This document shows positions 36,751 through 45,336 of a DNA stretch of 64,000 nt, in pieces; position 1 is the stretch's first letter; the number at the start of each line of letters is the position of its first letter. The position numbers were made by a program, and so were the translations under genes. The notes beneath the pieces are model-generated. The model did no database searches and was not told the origin of the DNA. It saw only the letters and a program-made list of their open reading frames with translations. The DNA comes from Xaviernesmea rhizosphaerae (GTDB taxonomy: Bacteria; Pseudomonadota; Alphaproteobacteria; Rhizobiales; Rhizobiaceae), in contig NZ_MKIO01000042.1 of NCBI RefSeq assembly GCF_001938945.1, forward strand, positions 40,303 through 104,302. The letters are read 5' to 3'.

Positions 36751-38610
36751 TTAGCGAGGCCTGAAGGGGTCGACCGGGGTCGGTGTGTTGCGCATCAGTC
36801 GGTCGAGGAGGAAGTCGACCAGGAGATCCGCCGCCGCCGCCGCCGACAGGATCGCGGTGTCCAGCACGAGTTCGGCCGTTTCCGGCTCCTCATAGGGGCT
36901 GTCGATGCCGGTGAAGTTCTTCAGCTCCCCCGCCCGGGCCTTGCGATAGAGGCCCTTGGGGTCGCGGGATTCGGCGAGTTCGACGGAGGCCTTGACATGG
37001 ACCTCGATGAATTCGCCCGGGGCCATCAGCTTGCGCGCCATCTGCCGGTCGCTCCTGAAGGGCGAGATGAAGGCGCACAACACGATCAGCCCGGCATCGC
37101 TCATCAGGCGGGCCACCTCCGCCACGCGGCGGATGTTTTCCACGCGGTCCGGCTCGGTGAAGCCGAGGTCGCGGTTCAGGCCGTGGCGCATATTGTCGCC
37201 ATCGAGGAGGAAGGTGTGCTTGCCGGCTGCCGCCAGCTTCAGTTCGGCCAGGTTGGCGATGGCCGATTTCCCCGCGCCGGAGAGCCCGGTCATCCAGACC
37301 ACCAGCGGCGCCTGATGCTTCATCGCCGCGCGGCGGCTGCGGTCGATGGCAAGCGCCTGCCAGTGAATATTGTCGGCGCGGCGCAGCGCCTGGTGGATCC
37401 GGCCAAGGCCGACGATGCGGCCGGTGGCGGAATCGGTCAGGTAGAAGCAGCTGAGGCCATTGCTGTCGACGTCGAAGGCCAGTGGCGTTTCGAGCGCCAT
37501 ATGCGCCATGCCCATGGCAAAACATCCGAGGCTTTCGGCCTCCACAGGGTCGGCCATGTCGAGATCGGCGGCAGCTCTCAGCCGTGTGACCGAGGCGGTG
37601 GCGGACTGGCCGCCGAGGTCGAGACCATAGCTGCGCCCGGGCAGAAGCGGCTCCGAATCAAACCAGGCGATCGCGGCCTCGAACTGGTCGGTCACTTCGC
37701 AAGGCCGGTCGGCCGGAACGATGATCTGTCCCGGTTGGCAGGCCACCGGCTCTGACAACGTCAGGCGCAGGGCGGCGGGGCCGGTGACGCGGCGCGGCGC
37801 AGGCTCCAGCGACACCAACGCGCCCACCGAGGACAGCATGCCGCCCGGCAGGATGCGGATCGATTCGCCCGCCGCGATCCGGCCCTGGCAGACCGTGCCT
37901 TCGACGGCCGGCGCCTCCGGCCGGCTGCGATCGAAGGCGGTCACCGCCAGGCGGAAGGGCTGATCTTCCTGCTGCATGAAGCGCGCCGTCTCGGCCTCGA
38001 TGACCGCGCCAAGCGTCGGCCCGGCAAACCACTCGGGGGTCGCTGCGGTCCTTTCGCGGCCTTCGGATCGTGCGGACAGGGCGTTGAACAGCGGAACCAG
38101 CGGTGGCATCGCACGATCGCCACAGAGCGTGGCCAGTTCCGCACGGATCGTTTCGACACTGGCGCGCCCGTCCTCGATGGCATCGAGGCCCGTCAGCACG
38201 ATGACGAGGCCGCCCCGGCGAAACAGGTGGTGGCGGATCAGCAGGTTGCCCATCGCATCGCGGTTCGACTCGCGGACATCGACCGCCAAAAGCACGAGGT
38301 CGGCCATGATCAGCGCCTCAAGCCGCGCAAGCGGGGTCTCGCCCGCCTCGTCCTCGCTCTGCTCGATCGTCCAGCTCTGCTGCGCGTCACCCTGCGGGGA
38401 CTGCTGTGCCTTTGGCGAGAGCCATGTCAGGCCGGCCTCGTCGGCCAGCGCCTTGGCCAGTTGCGCACGGCCCTCACCGGGCGTGCCGCAGATCAGCAGC
38501 GTGCCTGCCGTGCCGGCGCGCGGCGCGGCGGGCGGCGCAGACGCCTGTGTGCTTTCGCCTGCAGCGCGCCGAAAGGCCGATGTCAGGCTGTAGAAGGAAA
38601 GCTTTGTCAT
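36751..38610 (-). CDS. adenylylsulfate kinase fused to a degenerate CysN GTPase-like domain
   Basis: A 619-residue protein with the CysNC/NodQ layout. Residues 440-619 are a complete APS kinase: P-loop GLSGAGKS (442-449), DGDNMRHGLNRDLGF, FISPFRSDRQMARKLM, and DPKGLYRKARAGELKNFTGI. It should phosphorylate adenylylsulfate to PAPS, the sulfate donor. The first 210 residues sit where CysN has its GTPase, but the signatures are lost: the P-loop position reads GTPGEGRA, no DxPGH motif is visible, and NKMD is replaced by TGLD. Beta-barrel domains 2 and 3 (about 220-430) are better kept. No CysD is adjacent. The role may be sulfation of an island glycan, but no sulfotransferase lies in the window. 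It heads the island operon. Confidence 0.85.
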   Translation of the reverse strand: MTKLSFYSLTSAFRRAAGESTQASAPPAAPRAGTAGTLLICGTPGEGRAQLAKALADEAGLTWLSPKAQQSPQGDAQQSWTIEQSEDEAGETPLARLEALIMADLVLLAVDVRESNRDAMGNLLIRHHLFRRGGLVIVLTGLDAIEDGRASVETIRAELATLCGDRAMPPLVPLFNALSARSEGRERTAATPEWFAGPTLGAVIEAETARFMQQEDQPFRLAVTAFDRSRPEAPAVEGTVCQGRIAAGESIRILPGGMLSSVGALVSLEPAPRRVTGPAALRLTLSEPVACQPGQIIVPADRPCEVTDQFEAAIAWFDSEPLLPGRSYGLDLGGQSATASVTRLRAAADLDMADPVEAESLGCFAMGMAHMALETPLAFDVDSNGLSCFYLTDSATGRIVGLGRIHQALRRADNIHWQALAIDRSRRAAMKHQAPLVVWMTGLSGAGKSAIANLAELKLAAAGKHTFLLDGDNMRHGLNRDLGFTEPDRVENIRRVAEVARLMSDAGLIVLCAFISPFRSDRQMARKLMAPGEFIEVHVKASVELAESRDPKGLYRKARAGELKNFTGIDSPYEEPETAELVLDTAILSAAAAADLLVDFLLDRLMRNTPTPVDPFRPR

Positions 38611-39088
38611 CCCTGTGAGCGCTGCCAGAGTCAGGATGATGTTTCTCCCTGTCGAAAAGGACGTTGCAACCCAGAGGCGGTCTTTCGTCGGACGCAGACG
38701 GCCTTCCCTGCAGCCCGCTCGACGTGCGCCGCTGCTTAAAGGTCAACCATCAATCTTGAGCCTGACTTATCTGTTACACTGGACATCGAGACTGCAAAAC
38801 AAAAATTGCACAAGCGCGAGATTTCTCGACAGGATGTAAAAAGCTGCCGTTTTCCCCACAATCGCCTGTCCGATGGCTGCCTCTTATTTGGTTTTTATAA
38901 ATAATACAATATCACAGCCCTTTGGCGGGCAGGCGATGCAATTGTGGGCTTCCCATCGCTGAAGAGATACTCATTGATGCTGAAATCTAGGCAATCCGCT
39001 GAATTCTGCTATTTCAGCGTGTTGTACCGCAAGGCGGCGGATGACGGGACTCGGCGCCGGCCTTGCGGCACCTTCCGGCTGCATCCCC
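38611..39088. other. AT-rich intergenic region at the right edge of the glycan island
   Basis: Bases 38740-38990 are AT-rich, for example TTGGTTTTTATAAATAATAC at about 38888, matching the AT-rich stretch left of the island. The promoter of the minus-strand island operon should lie here. No gene, transposase or attachment-site duplication was recognised by eye. Confidence 0.5.
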
Positions 39089-39796
39089 TCAGGACGCGTC
39101 GGTCTGGTCTGCAAGCACCCGCGCCATGGCCTGGAGAAGGATGACGGCGGAGGCGGCGCCGGGATCGATGTGGCCGAGGGAGCGTTCTCCCAGGCGGGCG
39201 GCGCGGCCGCGGGCGGCGGTCATGGAACGGGTGGCCTCGGCGCCGGCTTCGGCTGCCGGCAGCACGGCGCGCCAAAGCGACGCGGCATCGAGGCCGGCGG
39301 CGCTCTCGGCGGCTTCGGCGGCGGGAATCCAGGCATCGAGCATGGTCTTGTCGCCACGCTGGCCCTTGCCGCGCTCGGCAATGCCGGCGGCCATGGCCTG
39401 CAGCAGCCCGGCCTGTGTGGCGGTGGAAAGCGGGGCGAGAGGGCGCGCGGCAAGCGATGGCGCTTGCGCGGGGGTGTTGGAAGCGGCCGGTTCCTGCGTC
39501 CTGAGAAAGCGGGCGGCGCGGCGGAAGGCGGTGGCATAGAGCGGGCCGGTGGAGGCGCCGACCGCGTCGAGAAAGGCGGTGGCGGCGATTTCGAACAGGG
39601 CCGATGGTGCCATCCTGTCGAGATCCTCGCGCGCAAGCGCGGCCGTCACCGCTTCGAAGCCCAGCGCCATGGTAATGCCGTGATCGGCATCGCCGATGGC
39701 GCCGTCCAGCTCGGTCAGCCAGTCGCGCGCGTCCGCCATGGCGCTGGCAATATCCCGGAACATCCGGCTGAGCTGCCGGGCCGCGTGATCGGTCAT
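39089..39796 (-). CDS. dhaL: dihydroxyacetone-kinase L-type subunit (first pair)
   Basis: A 235-residue ATP-binding subunit of a two-part DhaK/DhaL kinase. The Mg-ATP aspartate motif reads GAIGDADHG (family GxxGDGDHG), and the later GASTGPLYATAFR, GDKTMLDAWIPA and GHIDPGAASA segments follow the family order. It includes an alanine/proline-rich insertion after residue 105. The ATG at 39796 has GAGGAGAC upstream. It follows the SorC-DhaK fusion gene by 182 bases, a gap holding an interspersed repeat. A DhaM phosphoryl donor is absent, so ATP is probably the donor. Confidence 0.88.
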   Translation of the reverse strand: MTDHAARQLSRMFRDIASAMADARDWLTELDGAIGDADHGITMALGFEAVTAALAREDLDRMAPSALFEIAATAFLDAVGASTGPLYATAFRRAARFLRTQEPAASNTPAQAPSLAARPLAPLSTATQAGLLQAMAAGIAERGKGQRGDKTMLDAWIPAAEAAESAAGLDAASLWRAVLPAAEAGAEATRSMTAARGRAARLGERSLGHIDPGAASAVILLQAMARVLADQTDAS

Positions 39797-39840
39797 GCTG
39801 GTCTCCTCCCGCGGCCGGTCTCTGCCGTCCGCTCCTCCCT

Positions 39841-39923
39841 CGAGCATCTGTCGGATGCTTCCGATTTGTTCTTGCCGCGGCGGCGTCCGGAAACCGGTGC
39901 CCGCCTTCCGGTCCGAAGGCTAG
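39841..39923. repeat. interspersed palindromic repeat between dhaK-type and dhaL-type genes
   Basis: A diverged copy with GTCGGATGCTTCCGATTTG on the left and GTCCGGAAACCGGTGCCCG then TTCCGGTCCGAAGGCTAG on the right. It lies inside the operon between the SorC-DhaK fusion and dhaL. Confidence 0.65.
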
Positions 39924-39978
39924 CCTCGGGTCCGCCCGCATCCGCCTGCCGCGCGCGCCGGTCCGGCCTTGTCGCCGC

Positions 39979-42090
39979 TCACACCTTCAGGAAGGCCGTG
40001 TCGCAGGGCGCGGCCAGCAGCGCTTCCAGCTCCTCGTCCAGATGCATGACCGAGATCGATGCGCCGGCCATGTCGAGCGAGGTGCAATAATGGCCGATCC
40101 AGTTGCGGGCGATGACGATGCGCTTGGCGGCCAGGCGCTGCGCCACCCGGCGATAGAGAATATAGAGCTCCATCAGCGGCGTCGCGCCGAAGGAATTGAC
40201 CAGCACGGCGACGCGGTCTCCTGGCTTCGCCTCCATTTCGGCGAAGATGCCGTCCATCACCCGGTCGACCACCGCGTCGGCGCTCATCATCCGGTCGCGC
40301 GCCACGCCGCGCTCGCCGTGAATGCCCATGCCGATCTCGATCTCGTCGGCCGAGAGCTCGAAATTGTGCCGCCGGGTCTGCGGCAGGGAGCAGGGCTCCA
40401 GCGCCACGCCCATCGTATAGGTGCGGGCATTGGCGCGCGCGGTCAGCGCAGCGCAGGCCTCCAGCGGCAGGCCGCGCTCACAGGCAGCACCCGCCGCCTT
40501 GAAGATCAGCACGTTTCCGGCGACACCGCGCCGGCCCTCGCGGTCCTCGCGCGGGGAGGAGGCGATGTCGTCGGTCGTCAGCACGGTGCGCACGGCAATG
40601 CCGTCCTCCTCCGCCATTTCCGCCGCCATCTCGAAATTCATGACGTCGCCGGCATAATTGCCATAGACGAACAGCACCCCGGCGCCGCCGGAGGCCGCGC
40701 GCGCGCAGGCCAGGATCGGCGCCGGCGGCGGGGCGGAGAAGATGTTGCCCACCGCCACCGCATCCGCCAGCCCCCGCCCGACATAGCCGAGGAAGCAGGG
40801 CTCGTGCCCGGTGCCGCCGCCGATCACCAGCCCCACCTTGCCCGGGCGCGGACCGTTGCGCGCCACCAGCGCCCGGTTCGAGCCTCCGATCGGCCTGATA
40901 TGGGCGGCATGGGCCTGCACCGCGCCATCCAGCATCTCCTCCACCACATGGTCTGCCTTGTTGAGGAATTTCTTGATGTGGGTGCGCGGGCCGGTGAGAG
41001 GGGCGGGGCCGGCGCTCTCGGCCCTCTGCCGCGCCTTCGCTTCGCCCTCGCTCACGCCTTCGGCATGCAGGATGCCGCGCCCCGTGGCCGCATCGGTCAC
41101 CAGCACATTGGCATAGCCGCCGCGCAGCGCGGCCAGGATCGCCGGCACCTTGTCGAAGCCGCCGGCAACCGCGATGCGCAGGCCGATGGCGGCAAGGGCG
41201 GAAAGCTCGATGCCGATGGTGCGCCCGTCCAGCGGCCCAGCCACGGGCCGGCCCTGCGCATCGATGAAGCGGCCGGCCACCCCGCCCACGGCATTCTTGG
41301 CCAGATAGTCCTGCAGCGAGACATCCTCGAAAAAGCCGCTGGTCTGGATGGTGGAATTGGGCCGCAGCGAGGAAATGCCGAACAGCGCCTTGTTGGCGCG
41401 GCCCAGCGTGGCAAACTGGTCGGCGATCAGCGGCTCGGCCATCAACCCGGCGCGCAAGGCCGGGGAGGAGACGATGGCCGGAGCGGCCAGATGCACCAGC
41501 CTGGCGCCGAGCGCGCGGGCAAGGGCTGCGGCGCAAAGCTCGGGCGTATAGGCGATGTCGGCCCGCGTGCCGCCGGTGGCCTGCACCACCGTCACATCCT
41601 GCAGCCGCGGATCCTGCGCCTGCCGTTTGATCTGGCCGGCCACCGAAAGCACGGTGCGGCCCCAGGCCACCGCCAGCGTATCGCCCGATTGCACCAGCCG
41701 GCCCAGCGCCTGGGCGCCGGCCACGCCCAGCCGGTCGATCAGCGGCCGCGCGCCATCATCGCCCGGCACGACCAGGCAATCCTCCAGCCCGAAGTGCCGC
41801 TTCAAGGCCTGGGCGACCGACAGCGCGCCGAGCCGCTCGGGTTCGAGCGCGATGTTGACGATGCCGCGCGCGCGCGCCTCGGCCAGATAGGTGTTCACCG
41901 TGGCGCGGGAAATGCCCATGATCTCGGCGATCTCGCCTTGGGTGCGGCTTTCCTCGTAATAGAGCCAGCAGGCCCAGACATAGGGATCGTCGCCATAGCG
42001 CAGCGGCACCGCCGCCGGCCCGGCGCCGGCCGCCTCCGCAGGCACCAGGCGCGGGCTGCGGCCGGGCGTTGTCGTCCTGTTGTTGGCCAT
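39979..42090 (-). CDS. SorC-type transcriptional regulator fused to a DhaK kinase subunit
   Basis: A 703-residue fusion. Residues 35-80 are the DNA-binding part, with HTH QGEIAEIMGISRATVNTYLA. Residues 88-345 are a SorC-type sugar-phosphate-binding domain (GDTLAVAWGRTVLSV; FGISSLRPNSTI). Residues 371-703 are a complete DhaK subunit with THIKKFLNKADHVVEEMLDG, IGGGTGHEP, FVYGNYAGDVMNFEMAAE and the substrate-binding His591 in MGIHGERG. The family name for such fusions describes a bifunctional regulator and kinase subunit. It presumably binds dihydroxyacetone or a related ketose through His591, receives phosphate via DhaL, and senses a sugar phosphate through the SorC part. The frame is unbroken. 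The start at 42090 has GGAGACACC upstream. Confidence 0.9.
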   Translation of the reverse strand: MANNRTTTPGRSPRLVPAEAAGAGPAAVPLRYGDDPYVWACWLYYEESRTQGEIAEIMGISRATVNTYLAEARARGIVNIALEPERLGALSVAQALKRHFGLEDCLVVPGDDGARPLIDRLGVAGAQALGRLVQSGDTLAVAWGRTVLSVAGQIKRQAQDPRLQDVTVVQATGGTRADIAYTPELCAAALARALGARLVHLAAPAIVSSPALRAGLMAEPLIADQFATLGRANKALFGISSLRPNSTIQTSGFFEDVSLQDYLAKNAVGGVAGRFIDAQGRPVAGPLDGRTIGIELSALAAIGLRIAVAGGFDKVPAILAALRGGYANVLVTDAATGRGILHAEGVSEGEAKARQRAESAGPAPLTGPRTHIKKFLNKADHVVEEMLDGAVQAHAAHIRPIGGSNRALVARNGPRPGKVGLVIGGGTGHEPCFLGYVGRGLADAVAVGNIFSAPPPAPILACARAASGGAGVLFVYGNYAGDVMNFEMAAEMAEEDGIAVRTVLTTDDIASSPREDREGRRGVAGNVLIFKAAGAACERGLPLEACAALTARANARTYTMGVALEPCSLPQTRRHNFELSADEIEIGMGIHGERGVARDRMMSADAVVDRVMDGIFAEMEAKPGDRVAVLVNSFGATPLMELYILYRRVAQRLAAKRIVIARNWIGHYCTSLDMAGASISVMHLDEELEALLAAPCDTAFLKV

Positions 42091-42166
42091 GGTGTCTCCG
42101 CCGGCTGCGCCCGGCCGCTCCTGATGCGATTGCGTTCAGGCCTGTCGCGATCGTTCAGATCGGCAT

Positions 42167-42189
42167 CAGACGGCTTGAACCCCCGTCTG
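42167..42189. promoter_or_regulatory. inverted repeat upstream of the SorC-DhaK gene
   Basis: CAGACGG (42167-42173) and CCGTCTG (42183-42189) form a 7-base inverted repeat with a 9-base spacer, 77 bases before the start at 42090. Its position fits an operator for autoregulation by the SorC-type domain. No sequence consensus was applied. Confidence 0.4.
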
Positions 42190-42269
42190 CTGATAGCCTA
42201 GCATCACATTGCGGGAAATGGTCAGTCTCATCTCCCGGATTTTGTTCGCCCCGTCCCGGTCCTGTCCCC

Positions 42270-42530
42270 TAAAGCTTCGTTAGGCCGCAAACGGTGATCC
42301 GGCTCTCTTGGCCAAAGGTGGCAGTCGGGCCCCCGTCGGTCCTGTAGAGACGGGATTGCGGAAGGAGCCGTGAGAAACACGGCACATCGGTTCTGAACGC
42401 GCCCACCCGCTGTTGGTGACCTCCCGTCGCCCGCGCGATGTGATCCCTGAGCCGGACTGTCCCATCCCCCTCGGCGAAGCTGTCGCCGCAACGACATCAC
42501 AGGGAAGGACTGTTCGCAAGCGCGCCTGCC
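42270..42530. other. structured-looking non-coding segment
   Basis: The 580-base gap upstream of SorC-DhaK contains a stretch with successive hairpins: CCCGTC-GGTCCTGTAGA-GACGGG (about 42334-42356) and GCCGTG-AGAAA-CACGGC (about 42367-42383). Imperfect complementarity between a TGTGATCCCT stretch near 42440 and CATCACAGGGA near 42495 could close a larger fold. Frames here are Pro/Arg/Gly-rich and look non-coding. Candidates are a small RNA, a leader, or the non-coding end of a lost insertion element. I cannot identify the family. Confidence 0.35.
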
Positions 42531-42669
42531 TGCACCTGGGCTAATCTGCTTGACACCGCGAGGCCCGGCCGCCTTTGGAGAGAGAGGCGACCGGGACCGC
42601 AAGACCCGCCGGGTGCCGGGAGGACCGCCGGCGGAAGGAGGAGAAGACGGGAAGCGTCTGCGCTTCAGG

Positions 42670-43311
42670 TCAGCCGAGCCGGGCGCGGGCGCCTTCGCAA
42701 AGCGTCTTCAGGATGATGGCGCAGGAGGTGGCGCCGGCGTCCAGCACGCCGAGCGAGCGCTCGCCAAGCCGGCTGGCGCGGCCGATCCGGGCCACGAGGT
42801 TCAGCGTGGAATCGCGGCCCGCCTCGGCGGCGGCGACGAGGGCGTCCAGCGCCTCGGCGAAGCTCCGGCCGGCGCTCGTGGCGCCATCGAAGGCCTCGAT
42901 GGCGGGCACCAGCGTGTCGATCAGCGTCTTGTCGCCCACCTTGGCCGAGCCGATCGACTGGATGCCAGCCAGACCCGCATGCAGCATGCGGCTGAAGGCG
43001 GCGGCGTCGATCGTCTCAAGCCCCTCGATCGTCTCGGCGAATTCGGTGAACATCACGCCATAGAGCGGGCCCATCGAGCCGCCGATCTCGGTCATCAGCA
43101 CGGTGCCGAGCGTGTCCAGCGCGCCCGCCAGCGTCGCCTCCGTGCCCTTCAGCCGCTCGGCGGCCATGCCGAAGCCCTTGGCCATGTTCACGCCGTGGTC
43201 GCCATCGCCGATCTTGCCGTCGATCTCCGAGAGATAGGCGCGGTTTTCGATGATGCGCTCGGCCATGGCGAGCACGATGGCGCCGCCGCCGGCATTGGAA
43301 AAGCTCTGCAT
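42670..43311 (-). CDS. dhaL: dihydroxyacetone-kinase L-type subunit (second pair)
   Basis: A 213-residue ATP-binding subunit with the canonical metal motif IDGKIGDGDHGVNM, then GGSMGPLYGVMF, VGDKTLIDTLVPA and a closing LGVLDAGATSC segment. It is closer to textbook DhaL than the copy at 39089. It follows its DhaK partner by 63 bases. A conventional donor DhaM is not encoded nearby, so the kinase probably uses ATP. In other actinobacteria and rhizobia, such pairs phosphorylate erythrulose or other four-carbon ketoses; the substrate here is open. Confidence 0.9.
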   Translation of the reverse strand: MQSFSNAGGGAIVLAMAERIIENRAYLSEIDGKIGDGDHGVNMAKGFGMAAERLKGTEATLAGALDTLGTVLMTEIGGSMGPLYGVMFTEFAETIEGLETIDAAAFSRMLHAGLAGIQSIGSAKVGDKTLIDTLVPAIEAFDGATSAGRSFAEALDALVAAAEAGRDSTLNLVARIGRASRLGERSLGVLDAGATSCAIILKTLCEGARARLG

Positions 43312-43374
43312 GGGTTCTTCCCCTCTTACAAAATGATGGTGCAGCCTATCCCCGCGGGCAGGGATGGCCGGACC

Positions 43375-44370
43375 TCAAAGCACCATGGTGCACCGCGCCT
43401 CGGCCTCGAGCAGCGCCTTCAGCTCGGCATCGAGCGCCATGACGGTCAGCGTCGCGCCGACCATTTCCAGCGAGGTGAAATAATTGCCGACATAGGTTTT
43501 CGCGATGGTGAGCCCGCGGGCAGTGATCTCCTCCTCGATCGTGTCGAAGAGAATATAGAGCTCGTTGAGCGGCGTGGCGCCGAGGCCGGAGACGAGCACG
43601 GCGACTTCGGTGCCGGCCGGAAGGTCGTGATCGTCGAGCACGATGCGGGCCATGTCGCGCCCGACCTCGCCCGCAGATTTCAACGGCTCCACGCGCACGC
43701 CCGGCTCGCCATGATGGCCGATGCCGACCTCCATCGTGCCGGCTTCGATCTGGAAATTGGGATGGCCGACGGCCGGCAGCGTGCAGGGGCCGAGGCCGAC
43801 GCCGATCGAGCGGCAATGGTCGATGGCCTTCTGGGCGGTGGCGCGCACCTCTTCCAGGCTTGCGCCCTGCGCTGCCTTGGCGCCGCCGACCTTCCACATA
43901 AAGATCTCACCGGCGACCCCCCGGCGCTTCTCGCGCTCGTCCTTCGGCGCGGAGCAGACGTCGTCATTGGCGACCACGGTGGCCACCTCGATTCCGTCCT
44001 TGGCGGCAAGCTTGATCGCCATCTTCACGTTCATGTTGTCGCCGGCATAATTGCCATAGAGGCAGACCACGCCCTTGCCGCCATTGGCCGCGCGGATGGC
44101 ATCGTGAAAGCTCTTGGCGGTGGGGGAGGAGAACAGCTCGCCCACGGCGACCGCATCCAGCATGTTGCGGCCGGTATAGCCGATGAAAGCCGGCTCATGG
44201 CCCGAGCCGCCGCCGGTGACGACGCCGACCTTGCCGGCCACCGGCGCGCCCTTGGCCACGACCACGCGCAGATTGGCAGGCGAAAGCGCCAGAAGGTCGG
44301 CATGCGCCTTGACGAAGCCCTTGACGGTATCCTCGACGACCTCGTCCGGATTGTTGATGAAGCGTTGCAT
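43375..44370 (-). CDS. dhaK: dihydroxyacetone-kinase K-type subunit (second pair)
   Basis: A 331-residue ketose-binding subunit. It begins MQRFINNPDEVVEDTVKGFV and carries VTGGGSGHEPAFIGYTGRNM, CLYGNYAGDNMNVKMAIKLA, and the covalent substrate His in VGIGHHGEPG. The ATG at 44370 is chosen over 44385 because AGGAG lies between them with good spacing. It lies 42 bases downstream of an SDR gene and upstream of its DhaL, in the operon that begins with an RbsABC-type importer. The proposed pathway is uptake of a polyol, oxidation by the SDR and phosphorylation by this pair. Confidence 0.9.
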   Translation of the reverse strand: MQRFINNPDEVVEDTVKGFVKAHADLLALSPANLRVVVAKGAPVAGKVGVVTGGGSGHEPAFIGYTGRNMLDAVAVGELFSSPTAKSFHDAIRAANGGKGVVCLYGNYAGDNMNVKMAIKLAAKDGIEVATVVANDDVCSAPKDEREKRRGVAGEIFMWKVGGAKAAQGASLEEVRATAQKAIDHCRSIGVGLGPCTLPAVGHPNFQIEAGTMEVGIGHHGEPGVRVEPLKSAGEVGRDMARIVLDDHDLPAGTEVAVLVSGLGATPLNELYILFDTIEEEITARGLTIAKTYVGNYFTSLEMVGATLTVMALDAELKALLEAEARCTMVL

Positions 44371-44412
44371 GAAAACTCCTGTCATGAGCGCGCCCGAAAG
44401 AAGGGATGGCGG

Positions 44413-45186
44413 TCAGAGAATGGTGTAGCCGCCGTCGATCAAGAGATCGGCGCCGTTGATCATGGCAGCCCCTTCCGATGCCAGGAAGACGGCGGCGGCG
44501 GCGATTTCCTGCGGATAGGCGAAGCGGCCATTGGGAATGCGCTTTTTGGCACTCTCGCCCTTCTCGCCGGCCCAGGCCTTCTTGCCGAGCTCGGTCAGAA
44601 CGATGGTGGGGGACAGCGTGTTGACGGTGATGCCGTATTTGCCCCATTCGGCGGCGAAGGTCTTGGACATGCCGATGACGCCGAATTTCGAGGCGCAATA
44701 GGCGACATGGTCCTCGATGGCCACCGTGCCGGCCTGGGAGGCAAGGTTGATGATGCGCCCGCCGCGTCCTGCGGCGATCATCGCCCGGCCCACGGCCTGG
44801 GTCACCAGGAAGCTGCCCTTCAGATTGATGTCGATGGTCTTGTCCCAATGGGCCAGCGTCAGCTCGGTGGCGGGCGCAAGCAGGGCGACGCCGGCGCTGT
44901 TGACGGCAATGTCGATGCCGCCGAAGGCGGCGAGCACATCGGCCACGGCCTGTTCCACCGAAGCGGGATCGGCCACATCGCAGACAAAGGCGCGGGCCTC
45001 GCCGGTAAGCCTTGCGGCTTGCGCCTCGGCGATCTCGCGATTGATGTCGAGCACGGCCACGCGCGCGCCCTTGGCGGACAGCGCCTCGGCCGTGGCCGCG
45101 CCGATGCCGGAGCCGCCGCCGGTGACAAGCGCGACCTTGCCGGTCAGCGGAAAGGTGAAGTCGATCTGAGGAGCGGCGTCAGTCAT
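44413..45186 (-). CDS. SDR oxidoreductase, probable polyol dehydrogenase
   Basis: A 257-residue SDR. The cofactor motif is VTGGGSGIG, NSAG replaces the more common NNAG, and the catalytic set is Ser in NLASQAG with Tyr and Lys in YCASK. The C-terminus ends in ADLLIDGGYTIL. The start at 45186 is the family start; the longer frame runs into non-coding DNA. It sits between the binding-protein gene and the dhaK-dhaL pair, so it likely oxidises the imported sugar alcohol to the ketose that DhaK binds. D- or L-threitol, erythritol or glycerol are candidates by analogy; none is shown by the sequence. Confidence 0.87.
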   Translation of the reverse strand: MTDAAPQIDFTFPLTGKVALVTGGGSGIGAATAEALSAKGARVAVLDINREIAEAQAARLTGEARAFVCDVADPASVEQAVADVLAAFGGIDIAVNSAGVALLAPATELTLAHWDKTIDINLKGSFLVTQAVGRAMIAAGRGGRIINLASQAGTVAIEDHVAYCASKFGVIGMSKTFAAEWGKYGITVNTLSPTIVLTELGKKAWAGEKGESAKKRIPNGRFAYPQEIAAAAVFLASEGAAMINGADLLIDGGYTIL

Positions 45187-45336
45187 AGGGAAACTCTCGG
45201 GCTGAATAGGGGGACGGGCGCCCGGCTGGCGGGCCTGCCGATCGGCGCACCGGCCGCAAAGGCTGCGGCCGGTTTCTCTGTTCTGTCGTGGCATCGGCGG
45301 GTGCGAAACCGGGCTTGGATGCCGCGAAGTTCGCGG

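Noticed and set aside
31669..39088. A prophage or integrative element around the glycan island
   Set aside because: No integrase, transposase, phage structural gene, tRNA or flanking direct repeat was found; only composition suggests transfer.
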